From assembly GCA_963769585.1 (NCBI GenBank), contig CAVYMJ010000006.1:2356001-2420000 (forward strand): a stretch of DNA of 64,000 nucleotides, read 5' to 3'. The notes beneath the pieces were generated by a model. It saw only the letters and a program-made list of their open reading frames with translations, searched no databases and had not been told where the DNA came from. Source of the stretch: SSC3 sp963769585 (lineage in GTDB: Bacteria > Actinomycetota > Actinomycetes > Propionibacteriales > Nocardioidaceae). Both the position numbers and the translations under genes were made by a program. Numbering within the stretch: position 1 is the first letter of the stretch; each line of letters opens with the position of its first letter. This document shows positions 9,455 to 18,462 of the stretch, piece after piece.

Positions 9455-11431
9455 TCAGGTCTGGTAGAGCCGCCAGAGGTTCTCGTGCTCGCTCGGACCG
9501 GGCTCCCAGGCTGAGATCCACGGGCCGGTCCCCTCGGACTGGTCGATGACGCCCTCCTCGAGCCAGGTGTAGCGGCCCTGGAGCACGTTCGCGGCCAGGT
9601 CGCGGTCGCCGTCGTCGGTATTGGTCCACAGCCGTCCGAAGAGCTCCTCGATGCGGAGCCGGGACTGCTCGCAGAAAGCCTCCGCCAGCTCGTAGGCAAG
9701 CGCACCCTCGGCCGGGTCGGACTGCGTAAGCATCTCGGCTCGTGAGCAGACCGCCGCGATGGCGAAGAGCTCGGCGCCGATATCGACGATGCGGGCCAGG
9801 AAGCTCTGGCGGTACTCCAGCTTCGCCTGCCAACGCGACATGCCGTAGAAGGTCTGCCTGGCCAGCTTGCGTGAGGAGCGCTCGACGTACCGCAGGTGCT
9901 TGGCCAGCGGACCGAACTCCGAGTACGACGTGGGGACGTTGCCCTGGCCCGCGACGAGCTTGGGAAGCCACTTGGCGTAGAAGCCACTGGCCTTCGCGGC
10001 GGCCTTGGCCTTGTCCTTGCCAGACGCGTCAGCGACGGCCAGATCGCCGGCGACCGACAGGTGGGCGTCGACCGCCTCGCGGGCGATGAGCAGGTGCATG
10101 ATCTCCGTCGAGCCCTCGAAGATCCGGTTTATCCGCAGGTCACGCAGAATCTGCTCGGCCGGAACCGCTCGCTCGCCCCGCGCGGCCTGGGAGTCCGCGG
10201 TCTCGTAGCCGCGACCGCCGCGGATCTGGACGAGCTCATCAGCGACCTTCCAGGCCATCTCACTGGACCACAGCTTGGCCAGGGCGGCCTCGATGCGGAT
10301 GTCCTTGCTCCCTGCATCGGCAAGCTGGCAGGACAGGTCGAGCACTGCTTCGAGCCCGAAGGTGGTGGCCGCGATGAACGAGATCTTCTCTGCGACCGCA
10401 CCGTGTTGGCCTACCGGCTTTCCCCACTGGACTCGCTCGTTGGACCACTCGCGGGCGATCTTCAGCGACCACTTCCCCGCCCCGGCGCACAGGGCAGGCA
10501 ATGACAGCCGGCCGGTGTTGAGGGTGCTGAGAGCGATCTTGAGGCCCTGGCCCTCGGCCCCGAGCCGGTCCTCGACCGGCACTCGGACGTTGTGGAAACG
10601 GGTGACGCCGTTCTCCAGACCCCTCAGGCCCATGAACTCGTTGCGGTTCTCGACGGTCACCCCTTCGCTGGACGCCTCCACCACGAAGGCGGTGATACCT
10701 CCCCGCCCACCCTCGTGCTTGGGCACGTAGGCCATCACCACGACCAGCTCGGCGACGACGCCGTTGGTGGTCCACAGCTTCACCCCGTCGAGCAGGTAGG
10801 CCTTCCCGTCCTTGGTGGGCTTCGCAGTGCAGCCCAGGCGCGCAGGGTCGGAGCCGACGTCAGGCTCGGTGAGCAGGAACGCGGTGACCGCGCCGGCCGC
10901 GCAGCGGGGCAGGAAGCGCTGCTTCTGCTCCTCGGTGCCGAACATCTTCACCGGCTGGGGTACGCCGATCGACTGGTGCGCCGACAGCAGAGCGCCCAGG
11001 GTCGGATGGATCGAGCCCACCAGCATCAGCGCCCGTCCGTAGTAGGCGGTGGTGAGCCCCAACCCGCCGTACTCACGGGGGACCTTCATGCCGAACGACC
11101 CGATCCCCGCGAGAGCGGCGACGTCCTCGTCGCGCACCCGGGCTTGTCGCTCGATGAGCCGCCCGTCGATCTTCTCGCAGACAGCGCGCAGCTCGGCCAG
11201 GAACTTCTCGCCGCGCTCGACGTCCTCCGGGCTGCTCTGCGGGTGGGGATGGACCAGGTCCAGGTTGAACCGGCCCAGGTAGAGCTCCTTGGCGAAGCTC
11301 GGCCGCTCCCAGGTGGTCTCCCGGGCAGCCTCGGCCACCTCGCGTGACTCCTGCTCGGTGACCTTGCGCTGGCCAGGCTTCGAGGGCTCGGCGCTGCCGG
11401 CTGGTGTCGGCTCTTGGACGTCTGTGCTCAT
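9455..11431 (-). CDS. acyl-CoA dehydrogenase (long VLCAD/FadE-type with C-terminal extension)
   Basis: Flavoenzyme for the first step of acyl-CoA beta-oxidation, 658 residues, about 250 longer than a standard acyl-CoA dehydrogenase. Standard fold motifs are present: FLLTEPDVGSDPARLG (FAD/substrate loop), YLLDGVKLWTTNGVVA, and the family-typical RGGRGYE and FEGSTEI near the end of the catalytic part. The remaining ~200 residues resemble the helical C-terminal domain of VLCAD/ACAD9-type enzymes. The N-terminal ~45 residues are charged and disordered-looking. Its ATG follows GGCGGAG. A TTACC-AACG-GGTAT repeat lies at about 11471-11485 upstream. Chain-length preference cannot be read from sequence. 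Confidence 0.9.
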   Translation of the reverse strand: MSTDVQEPTPAGSAEPSKPGQRKVTEQESREVAEAARETTWERPSFAKELYLGRFNLDLVHPHPQSSPEDVERGEKFLAELRAVCEKIDGRLIERQARVRDEDVAALAGIGSFGMKVPREYGGLGLTTAYYGRALMLVGSIHPTLGALLSAHQSIGVPQPVKMFGTEEQKQRFLPRCAAGAVTAFLLTEPDVGSDPARLGCTAKPTKDGKAYLLDGVKLWTTNGVVAELVVVMAYVPKHEGGRGGITAFVVEASSEGVTVENRNEFMGLRGLENGVTRFHNVRVPVEDRLGAEGQGLKIALSTLNTGRLSLPALCAGAGKWSLKIAREWSNERVQWGKPVGQHGAVAEKISFIAATTFGLEAVLDLSCQLADAGSKDIRIEAALAKLWSSEMAWKVADELVQIRGGRGYETADSQAARGERAVPAEQILRDLRINRIFEGSTEIMHLLIAREAVDAHLSVAGDLAVADASGKDKAKAAAKASGFYAKWLPKLVAGQGNVPTSYSEFGPLAKHLRYVERSSRKLARQTFYGMSRWQAKLEYRQSFLARIVDIGAELFAIAAVCSRAEMLTQSDPAEGALAYELAEAFCEQSRLRIEELFGRLWTNTDDGDRDLAANVLQGRYTWLEEGVIDQSEGTGPWISAWEPGPSEHENLWRLYQT

Positions 11432-11517
11432 GGGCTCCGCCTCCGCTGGCTACCACTGACTACCCCTCAGTAATACCCGTTGGTAACGGCGAGCGGAAGC
11501 CCTCGGCGCTGCGCGGG

Positions 11518-11742
11518 CTACTGCGCCGTCGGTCTGGTGGCCTTCCAGGCGCGGGCTCCGAGGCGAGCCAGCACCACGGCGATAGCGAGGTTCACCACGA
11601 TCAGCACGGTGTGCGCCACGTAGTACCCGGTCGGGCGGTCCTCCTGCGTGCTCGCCAGGGCGCGGGTGAACTGCGCATAGGTCAGCAGGTTCCAGGTGGC
11701 GATGGTCAACAGGAGTACGGCGTGCTTGCGTTCGAACCTCAC
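11518..11742 (-). CDS. SCO4848-family small membrane protein
   Basis: 74-residue protein with two predicted membrane helices (about residues 8-26 and 42-64) and short basic ends. Its size, the start MRFERKHAVLLLTIATWNL and the position near trpS and sdh match the actinobacterial SCO4848 family, which has no known function. It lies between the acyl-CoA dehydrogenase and the YihY-family gene on the same strand. Confidence 0.75.
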   Translation of the reverse strand: MRFERKHAVLLLTIATWNLLTYAQFTRALASTQEDRPTGYYVAHTVLIVVNLAIAVVLARLGARAWKATRPTAQ

Positions 11743-11790
11743 CCGCCCGATTCTCTCAACCCCGTTGCCGGGCTGGGGGGCCGGGGCGGC

Positions 11791-12738
11791 TCACGCGCCA
11801 GAGGGTGACCGCCAGTGCGGTCCGGCGTGCTCATCCTCGAAGAGGTCGGGGGCACGCTGCGAGGTGTAGGCCCATGCTGCGCCGTACATCACCACCCGGG
11901 AGAAGTAGTTGATCAGCACCAGCAGCACCAGCGCGACCCCGAACGCGGTGAACGCCGGGCGCCCGGCGGTCAGGGCGATCAGCTTGTCGGCTGCCAGCTT
12001 GAGCAGCACGAACCCGATCGCGGCCAGGAGGGCTCCCTCGCGCAGTGCGCGGTGGGCGACGCGCGGCCTGGCCAGCAGCTGGTAGAGAACCATCAGCAGG
12101 CTGGTGATCAGCACGACGGCGAGCGCGGCACCCACCAGCCGGAGCCCCAGGGTGGCCAGCCCGGAGTCTGGGTCCAGGCCGAGCCCACCGATGATCTCGT
12201 CGTCGAAGCCGTTGACGGCGGTCGTGACCGCGAACGCAACCAGGAGCATCAGCCCGACGGCACCCAACGTCATCAGATCGCGAGCCTTGCCCACGAAGAG
12301 GTTGGGACGGTCGTCCTGGGGCTTGGCGAAGAGGGTCTGCAGCGCGTGACGCATCGCCGACATCCATCCCAGCCCGGCGTACAGGAAGCCGGCCAGGCCG
12401 AGCAGCCCGGCGGTACTGGCGTTGTCCTGGAAGGTGCGCAGGCTGACCCGCCCGTCTGCCTCCCCTACCAGGCCTTCCAGCAGGGTGTTGGTGAAGCTGG
12501 TGAGGCTCGCCTGGGCACCCGGGAAGACGTTGGCGATCAAGCCGACGAAGAAGAACGCCAGCGCCATGATCGGGAAGAACGCCAGGAAGGCGAAGTAGGT
12601 GACCGCACCGGCTTGGCCGTTGCCATCCACCCGGCCGTAGTGGCCGAGCATCGCCAGGGCGTGGTCCAGCCATCCGGAGCGCTCACGTGCTCGGGCGACC
12701 GCCAGCTCCACCCGACGCCAGGCGCCTGTGAGGCTCAT
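11791..12738 (-). CDS. YihY/BrkB-family inner membrane protein
   Basis: 315-residue polytopic membrane protein of the YihY (formerly BrkB or RNase BN) family, with about six hydrophobic segments and the family signature region GAVTYFAFLAFFPIMALAF near residue 45. Function in the family is unsettled; earlier ribonuclease and serum-resistance assignments are not reliable. Its ATG abuts the stop of the 2H phosphoesterase gene, so the two are probably cotranscribed downstream of trpS. Confidence 0.85.
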   Translation of the reverse strand: MSLTGAWRRVELAVARARERSGWLDHALAMLGHYGRVDGNGQAGAVTYFAFLAFFPIMALAFFFVGLIANVFPGAQASLTSFTNTLLEGLVGEADGRVSLRTFQDNASTAGLLGLAGFLYAGLGWMSAMRHALQTLFAKPQDDRPNLFVGKARDLMTLGAVGLMLLVAFAVTTAVNGFDDEIIGGLGLDPDSGLATLGLRLVGAALAVVLITSLLMVLYQLLARPRVAHRALREGALLAAIGFVLLKLAADKLIALTAGRPAFTAFGVALVLLVLINYFSRVVMYGAAWAYTSQRAPDLFEDEHAGPHWRSPSGA

Positions 12739-13259
12739 CAGTCGGCAGCGGCTGTCAACGGAAAGTCCCGGCTCGGGTTCCAGCCGCGTCGGTCGTCGTG
12801 GACGTACAGCCAGAAGCTCTCGACCAGGAACTCACACTCGAACGACGCGAGCTCGGCGAAAGCCCGGTCGAGCAAGGCCTCGGGACGGTGGTGCGCGATG
12901 GTGACGTGCGGGTGGTAGGGGAACTCCGCGTCGATGGCGAGTGGTCCGCGGCGTACCGAGAGCGCGAGCTTCTCGCAGTCACTGATCCCGTCCACGACTC
13001 CGACGAAGACCACTGGCGAGACCGGGCGGAAGGTCCCGGTGCCGCGAAGGTGGATCCGGAAGACGTGGTTGTTGGCCGAGACCTCGGCGAGGTGCTGCTG
13101 GATCCCGGGCACAAGCGCGTCGTCGACGTCGACCGGGGGCATCAACGTGATGTGGGTGGGGATGGTCGCTGCGGTCTCGTCGCCGAGAGACTGGCGATAG
13201 TCCTGCAGCTGGGAACCCCAAGGCTCAGGGACCGCAACCGAAACACCGATCGTCGCCAC
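12738..13259 (-). CDS. 2'-5' RNA ligase family / 2H phosphoesterase
   Basis: 173-residue protein with the two HxT motifs that define the 2H phosphoesterase superfamily: THITLMPP (near residue 38) and PHVTIAHH (near residue 128). Members act on cyclic phosphates or 2'-5' linkages in RNA and nucleotides; the substrate here is unknown. The GTG start at 13259 gives VATIGVSVAVPEPWG, whereas the open frame continues upstream into trpS coding sequence and should not be used. It begins 10 bases after the trpS stop and its own stop shares a base with the YihY-family start, so a trpS operon is likely. Confidence 0.82.
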   Translation of the reverse strand: MATIGVSVAVPEPWGSQLQDYRQSLGDETAATIPTHITLMPPVDVDDALVPGIQQHLAEVSANNHVFRIHLRGTGTFRPVSPVVFVGVVDGISDCEKLALSVRRGPLAIDAEFPYHPHVTIAHHRPEALLDRAFAELASFECEFLVESFWLYVHDDRRGWNPSRDFPLTAAAD

Positions 13260-13269
13260 GCGCGAAACC

Positions 13270-14325
13270 CTAGCGGCCCTGCTCGCGGCCGACCTGCGGC
13301 CGGAGGAAGCCAACCCGGTCGTACACGTCAGCCAGGGTGCGTTCGGCCACCTCGTTCGCGCGGGCCGCTCCCTGCTGCAGGATCGACTCAAGCTCGGCCC
13401 GGTCGCCCATCAGCTCGCCGACCCGATTGCGGAACGGCGTGACGAAGTCAACGACGACCTCGGCCAGCTCCCCCTTGAAGTCCCCGTACCCGCGACCGGC
13501 GTACTCCTGCTCCAGGTCGGAGATCGCCTTGCCGGTCAGGGCCGAGTAGATCGTCAGCAGGTTGGAGATCCCCGGCTTGTCCTCCTCGTCGAAGCGCACC
13601 TCGTTGCCGGAGTCGGTGACCGCGGAGCGGATCTTCTTGGCCGACGCCTTCGGGTCGTCGAGCATCTCGATGATGCCTCCCGGGGCCGACGCAGACTTCG
13701 ACATCTTGGACGTCGGGTCCTGCAGGTCGGTGATCTTCGCCGTCGACGTGAGGATGTAGGGCTCAGGCAGGGTGAAGGTCTTCTTGTAGCGGTGGTTGAA
13801 GCGCCCGGCCAGGTCCCGGGTCAGCTCCAGGTGCTGGCGCTGGTCCTCGCCCACGGGCACGTAGGCCGGGCGGTAGAGCAGGATGTCGGCTGCCTGCAGG
13901 ATCGGGTAGGTGAACAGCCCGACGCTGGCGGCGCCCTCCCCCGCCTTGGCGGACTTGTCCTTGAACTGGGTCATTCTCCGGGCCTCACCGAAGCCGGTCA
14001 GGCACTGTAGGACCCAGCCGAGCTGGGCATGCGCGGGCACCTGGGACTGCAGGAAGACCGCTGAGCGCGCCGGGTCGATGCCCATCGCGATCAGCTGAGC
14101 CGCTGCGACCAGGCAACGCTCCCGCAGCCGTTTCGGGTCCTGCTCGACGGTGATCGCGTGCAGATTCGCGATGAAGAAGAACGGCTGGTGCTCGTCTTGG
14201 AGCGCGACCCACTGCCTCAACGCGCCCAGGTAGTTCCCGAAATGGAAGGAGTCGGCCGTCGGCTGGATCCCAGACAGGACCCGAGGCCTGACCGGTGACG
14301 ACTCGGACGGTGCGGCGTCGGACAT
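13270..14325 (-). CDS. trpS: tryptophanyl-tRNA synthetase
   Basis: Class Ic aminoacyl-tRNA synthetase charging tRNA-Trp, 351 residues from the ATG at 14325 (MSDAAPSESS); an in-frame ATG three codons earlier (14334) is equally possible. RVLSGIQPTADSFHFGNYLGA contains the HIGH-equivalent and SKMSKSA (about residue 205) the KMSKS loop. Length and motifs are those of bacterial TrpRS. It is divergent from the PPOX-family gene at 14383; only 57 bases separate the starts, so the two promoters must be close or overlapping. Confidence 0.95.
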   Translation of the reverse strand: MSDAAPSESSPVRPRVLSGIQPTADSFHFGNYLGALRQWVALQDEHQPFFFIANLHAITVEQDPKRLRERCLVAAAQLIAMGIDPARSAVFLQSQVPAHAQLGWVLQCLTGFGEARRMTQFKDKSAKAGEGAASVGLFTYPILQAADILLYRPAYVPVGEDQRQHLELTRDLAGRFNHRYKKTFTLPEPYILTSTAKITDLQDPTSKMSKSASAPGGIIEMLDDPKASAKKIRSAVTDSGNEVRFDEEDKPGISNLLTIYSALTGKAISDLEQEYAGRGYGDFKGELAEVVVDFVTPFRNRVGELMGDRAELESILQQGAARANEVAERTLADVYDRVGFLRPQVGREQGR

Positions 14326-14382
14326 GGCAGGCATTGTGTCAGGAGCAGTCACAGGCCCGGGAGACGGGCGTACCTTCGGAGC

Positions 14383-14973
14383 ATGGAGTTCACCGCCCAC
14401 CAGCGCCAGCTGCAGGACCGGTTCGACACCCGACGGATCGCCGACCGGATCAACGACGTCCTCGTGCACGACCACATCGACGAAGGTGACCGCCGCTTCA
14501 TCGAGGCGCGCGACATGATGTTCGTCTCCACCGTGGCTGCCGACGGGCAGCCCACCTGTTCCTACAAGGGCGGGGATCCCGGGTTCGTCCGCGCCCTCGA
14601 CCAGGCAACACTCGCCTTTCCCTCCTACGACGGCAACGGGATGTTCCTGACCCTTGGCAACCTCGGCGAGACAGCCCGGGTCGGGCTGCTCTTCATCGAC
14701 TTCGCACGGCCCAGCCGCCTGCGGGTCCACGGTCTGGCATCGGTGGGCCCGGACGATCCGCTGCTGTCGACCTGGCCGGGCGCCCTGCTCGTCGTCCGGG
14801 TGGCGGTGACCGAGGTCTTCCCGAACTGCCCGCGCTACATCCACCAGCTCCAGCTCGTGGAGCGTTCCCCCTTCGTCCCGCACCTAGACGCGCCGCCCCC
14901 CGTTCCGGACTGGAAGCGGGCGGACTGGGCCTACGACGCGCTCCCGGTCGACGACCCCGCGCGACTGCCGTGA
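14383..14973 (+). CDS. pyridoxamine 5'-phosphate oxidase-family flavin-binding protein
   Basis: 196-residue protein with a split-barrel FMN-binding fold. MMFVSTVAADGQPTCSYKGG near residues 45-64 and FVRALDQATLAFPSYDGNG are typical of the general-stress or FMN-reductase-like PPOX branch. It is not PdxH itself: it lacks the PdxH C-terminal region. Substrate is unknown. Its stop overlaps the nitrilase GTG (GTGA), so the two are translationally coupled, which suggests a shared small-molecule pathway. Confidence 0.75.
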   Translation: MEFTAHQRQLQDRFDTRRIADRINDVLVHDHIDEGDRRFIEARDMMFVSTVAADGQPTCSYKGGDPGFVRALDQATLAFPSYDGNGMFLTLGNLGETARVGLLFIDFARPSRLRVHGLASVGPDDPLLSTWPGALLVVRVAVTEVFPNCPRYIHQLQLVERSPFVPHLDAPPPVPDWKRADWAYDALPVDDPARLP

Positions 14974-15899
14974 GCGAGGTACTGGTCGGGGCAGCGCAGT
15001 ACGCGCCGGTGCACCTGGACAAAGCGGCCACGCTGGACAAGCTCGTCTCGATCGTCGAGGAGGCTGCGGGCCTGGGGATCAGCCTGCTGGTCTTCCCGGA
15101 GTCCTTCCTGCCGGCATACCCGGACTGGGTGTGGCGCACGCCCGCGTGGAGCGAGCAGGCCCAGGCCTCCTACCGGTTGCTTGCCGAGCACTCCGTCCGG
15201 GTACCCGGGCCGGACACCGAGCTGCTCGCCGGCCTCGCTCGAGAGCACCACATGCAGCTGGCTGTCGGAGTGACCGAACGCTGGGGCTCGACGCTGTACA
15301 ACACTCTGCTGCACTTCGGTGCCGACGGCGAGCTGCTCAACCACCACCGCAAGCTGATGCCGACAGGTGGGGAGCGCCTGGTCTGGGGGTACGGCGACGG
15401 CTCCTCGCTCAACGTGGTCCAGACCGAGATCGGCAGGGTCGGTGGGCTGATCTGCTGGGAGAACTACATGCCGTTGGCGCGGGCGACCCTGTACGCCCAG
15501 GACGTGCAGGTCTATATCGCGCCGACTTGGGACACCAGCGATGTCTGGGTGCCCACGCTGCAGCACATCGCCAAGGAGGGCCGGACGTACGTGATCGGCT
15601 GCTGCCAGGCGATCAACAGCCGCGACCTGCCTGACGGCGTCCCTGGCAAGCAAGAGCTCTACGGAGCCGACGAGTGGCTGGCCAGGGGGCTGAGCACCAT
15701 CGTCGCCCCGGGGGGCCGGGTCCTGGCCGGTCCGCTGGCCGAGAAGGAAGGCATCGTCAGCGCTGCGATCGACATCTCCAGGTGCTCCGACGGAAGAGGG
15801 ATGTTCGACCCCACCGGCCACTACTCGCGCCCCGACGTCTTCCAGCTGTCGGTCGACACCACGCCGCGCCGGCCGGTGACGCGCGAGGAGTCGGGCTAG
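14970..15899 (+). CDS. nitrilase-superfamily carbon-nitrogen hydrolase
   Basis: 309-residue C-N hydrolase with the Glu-Lys-Cys triad: Glu in FPESFLPAYPDWVW (near residue 46), Lys in HHRKLMPT (near 129) and Cys in LICWENYMPLARA (near 162). The CWENY context and the PAYPDWVW stretch point to branch 1 nitrilases (nitrile to acid plus ammonia) more than amidases. It starts at a GTG overlapping the PPOX-family stop. It is convergent with the CNNM gene, and the tetranucleotide CTAG at 15896-15899 supplies the TAG stop of both genes. Confidence 0.85.
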   Translation: MSEVLVGAAQYAPVHLDKAATLDKLVSIVEEAAGLGISLLVFPESFLPAYPDWVWRTPAWSEQAQASYRLLAEHSVRVPGPDTELLAGLAREHHMQLAVGVTERWGSTLYNTLLHFGADGELLNHHRKLMPTGGERLVWGYGDGSSLNVVQTEIGRVGGLICWENYMPLARATLYAQDVQVYIAPTWDTSDVWVPTLQHIAKEGRTYVIGCCQAINSRDLPDGVPGKQELYGADEWLARGLSTIVAPGGRVLAGPLAEKEGIVSAAIDISRCSDGRGMFDPTGHYSRPDVFQLSVDTTPRRPVTREESG

Positions 15900-17221
15900 G
15901 CGGTCTCCGGCTGCTGTGCCGGTTCCGGCTCCACCACAGGGATCGGGTGAAACGCGGTCACATGCACCCGGCTGACGCGCCGGCCGTCGACGTCGGTAAC
16001 CGAGATCTTGCGGTGGTCGTACTCGACCACGTCTCCCACCAGAGGCACGCGGCCCAGCGTCGCCATGATGAAGCCCGCAACGGTCTCGTAGGGACCCTCG
16101 GGAAGCTCCAGGCCGGTCTCGTCCTCGAAGTCGTCGAGGTTGAGCAGCCCGTCGACCTCGACGTCTCCTCCGCGGTGGCGGGTGGTCTCGGCCTCGTCCA
16201 CGTCGTACTCGTCCCGGATATCGCCGACGAGCTCCTCGACCAGGTCCTCCATGGTGACGATGCCCGCGGTGCCGCCGTACTCGTCGGCGACGATGGCCAG
16301 GTGCGTGCCCTCGCGCCGCATGTCCGACAGTGCCGCGAGGATCGGCCTGGTCCAGGGCAGCACCAGCGTGTCGCGGGCAAGGTCGCCGACCCTGACCGAC
16401 CGGGTGGCCATGTCGGGGTCGAGCAGGTCGCGCACGTGCACGAAGCCGATCACATCGTCAGCCGACCCCTCGATGACCGGGTAGCGAGAGTGCGGCATGG
16501 TCAGCGCCTCGCGAGCCGCCTTGTAGACAGGCATGTCGGCGTCGAGGAAGTCGACCTCGGTCCGAGGCACCATCACCTCGCGGATGTGCCGGTCTCCGGC
16601 CTCGAAGACGTCCTCGACGATCTGACGCTCCTCTTCGCTGAGGGTCTCGTGGGTGTTGACCAGCTCGCGAAGCTCCTCACCCGACATCTGCTCGCGTTGG
16701 GCATTGGGGTCCCCGCCGAGCAGGCGCACGACGAGGTCGGTGCTCTTGGACAACAGCCAGATCACCGGTCGGGAGAAGCGTGAGATGCGGTCCACCATCG
16801 GGCCCAGGGCCATCGCGAAGGCCTCCGCCCGTTGCAGCCCGAGGCGCTTGGGGACCAGCTCCCCGAGCACGAGCGAGAGGTAGGAGATCGCGACGGTGAC
16901 CAGCACCAGGGCAGCGGGTCCGGCCACCGAGCCCGGCAGGCCCGCGTCAGCCAGCACCGGCTCGAGGTCCTTGGACAGGGTCGCGCCACCGAACGCTGCC
17001 GACAGGAAGCCCGCCAGCGTGACCCCGACCTGGACTGCGGCGAGGAAGCGGTTGGGGTCCTGGTTGAGCTCGGCCACGATCCGGCCACGCTTGCCTCTGC
17101 TGGCCAGGTTCCGCGCCTGCGAGTCCCGCAGCGAGACCAGCGCGATCTCAGCAGCGGCGAAGACGCCACCGATGAGGACGAAGAGGACGACAAGCCCGAC
17201 CGAGGCGAGCGTGCCGTTCAT
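15896..17221 (-). CDS. CNNM/CorC-type (hemolysin-family) membrane protein with CBS domains
   Basis: 441 residues: an N-terminal DUF21/CNNM transmembrane domain (about 1-190, four hydrophobic segments), a tandem CBS pair (about 205-330, REVMVPRTEVDFLDADMPV marks its start) and a C-terminal CorC_HlyC domain (about 345-430). The family is linked to Mg2+/Co2+ efflux or sensing; the hemolysin label is historical. Stop codon shared palindromically with the nitrilase gene. It is divergent from the GNAT gene at 17293. Confidence 0.88.
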   Translation of the reverse strand: MNGTLASVGLVVLFVLIGGVFAAAEIALVSLRDSQARNLASRGKRGRIVAELNQDPNRFLAAVQVGVTLAGFLSAAFGGATLSKDLEPVLADAGLPGSVAGPAALVLVTVAISYLSLVLGELVPKRLGLQRAEAFAMALGPMVDRISRFSRPVIWLLSKSTDLVVRLLGGDPNAQREQMSGEELRELVNTHETLSEEERQIVEDVFEAGDRHIREVMVPRTEVDFLDADMPVYKAAREALTMPHSRYPVIEGSADDVIGFVHVRDLLDPDMATRSVRVGDLARDTLVLPWTRPILAALSDMRREGTHLAIVADEYGGTAGIVTMEDLVEELVGDIRDEYDVDEAETTRHRGGDVEVDGLLNLDDFEDETGLELPEGPYETVAGFIMATLGRVPLVGDVVEYDHRKISVTDVDGRRVSRVHVTAFHPIPVVEPEPAQQPETA

Positions 17222-17292
17222 GGTCTGTCACTTTCGTCCATGGCACGACGATATCGGTTGCCTCCCCGCGGTGGAGTCGCCAAGGTGGCCGG

Positions 17293-18432
17293 ATGAGGTT
17301 CCCCACTGATGTGCCCACGCTCACCGACGGTGCGGTGACGTTGCGGGCGCACCGCCCCGACGACGCGGCGGCCGCACTGGAGCAGGCCGTCGACCCGCTG
17401 ACCAGGAATTGGACCGCGGTGCCGGTGCCCTACACGCTCGCCGACGCCCAGCGCTATGTCACCCAGGCGATGCCGGGCGGGTGGGCCGATGAGGTGGAGT
17501 TCGGCTTCGCGATCGAGGCGGAGGGCCGCTTCGCGGGCTCCTGTTCGCTCCGTCCCCTGGGTGACGGGCGCGCCGAGCTCGGCTACGGCGCGCACCCGTG
17601 GGCCCGCGGGCACGGCGTGGTGGACCGTGCGCTGCGGCTGTTGGTGGGCTGGGGCTTCTCCAGCGACAGGTTCGCCACGCTGATCTGGGAGGCCCAGAAG
17701 GGGAACTGGGCATCTCGGAAGGCCGCATGGAGGCTGGGCTTCAGCTGCGAGGGTCCGCTCAGTGGCTGGCTGCCCCAGCGGGGCGAGCTGCGGGACTCCT
17801 GGGTCGGTGTCCTGGGGCACGACTCCCCCCGGCTCCCCCGTCACCCCTGGTACGACGCCCCGCGCATCAACGGTCGAGCCCTGGTGCTGCGACCGCACCA
17901 ACCCGAGGATGCGCCCCGGATCGTGGAGGCCTGCACCGACGAGCGCACCCGTACCTGGGCCCGTCTGCCCACGCCGTACACACTCGAGACCGCGGCCGAG
18001 TTCATGCACACGCGACAGGAGGGCATGGCCTCGGGGACCTGCGTGCACTGGGCGGTCGCCGACCCCGACTCCGACGAGCTCCTCGGTGTGGTCAACCTCT
18101 TCGACATCGAGCACGGCGTGGACGGGGAGCTCGGCTTCTGGGCCCATCCTCGAGCCAGGGGCCGCGGCCTGATGACCGAGGCAGCCCGCCTGGCCTGCCG
18201 GCATGCCTTCATCCCGCTCGAGGACGGCGGGCTGGGCCTCGGCCGGGTCACGGCGTACGCCGGCGTTCACAACACCGCTTCGCGCCATGTCATCGAGTCC
18301 GCGGGCTTCCGCCCGTACGGAGTGGAGCGGAGGGGGCTCACCCTCGGCGACGGGTCGACCTCTGACCTGGCCTGCTACGACCTGCTCGTTGCAGAGCTGT
18401 CCTCGGCTGACGAGCTCGCCTCTGCGCGGTGA
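17293..18432 (+). CDS. tandem-domain GNAT N-acetyltransferase (RimJ/RimL type)
   Basis: 379-residue protein made of two RimJ/RimL-like GNAT domains: residues about 8-178 and 192-368. Each has an acetyl-CoA-type segment: ELGYGAHPWARGHGVV in the first and ELGFWAHPRARGRGLMTEA in the second. In the first half the canonical R/Q-x-x-G-x-G/A loop is altered (ARGHGV), so the second domain is the better candidate for catalysis. Substrate is unknown (protein N-terminus, peptide or antibiotic). Monocistronic, with a short 5' region. Confidence 0.8.
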   Translation: MRFPTDVPTLTDGAVTLRAHRPDDAAAALEQAVDPLTRNWTAVPVPYTLADAQRYVTQAMPGGWADEVEFGFAIEAEGRFAGSCSLRPLGDGRAELGYGAHPWARGHGVVDRALRLLVGWGFSSDRFATLIWEAQKGNWASRKAAWRLGFSCEGPLSGWLPQRGELRDSWVGVLGHDSPRLPRHPWYDAPRINGRALVLRPHQPEDAPRIVEACTDERTRTWARLPTPYTLETAAEFMHTRQEGMASGTCVHWAVADPDSDELLGVVNLFDIEHGVDGELGFWAHPRARGRGLMTEAARLACRHAFIPLEDGGLGLGRVTAYAGVHNTASRHVIESAGFRPYGVERRGLTLGDGSTSDLACYDLLVAELSSADELASAR

Positions 18433-18462
18433 GGCGAGCTCACTCCCGGCCTCACCCCGGAA

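Noticed and set aside
13260..13391. Longer N-terminus of the 2H phosphoesterase reaching into trpS
   Set aside because: The extra residues lie inside trpS coding sequence and are unrelated to the family; GTG 13259 begins the conserved fold.
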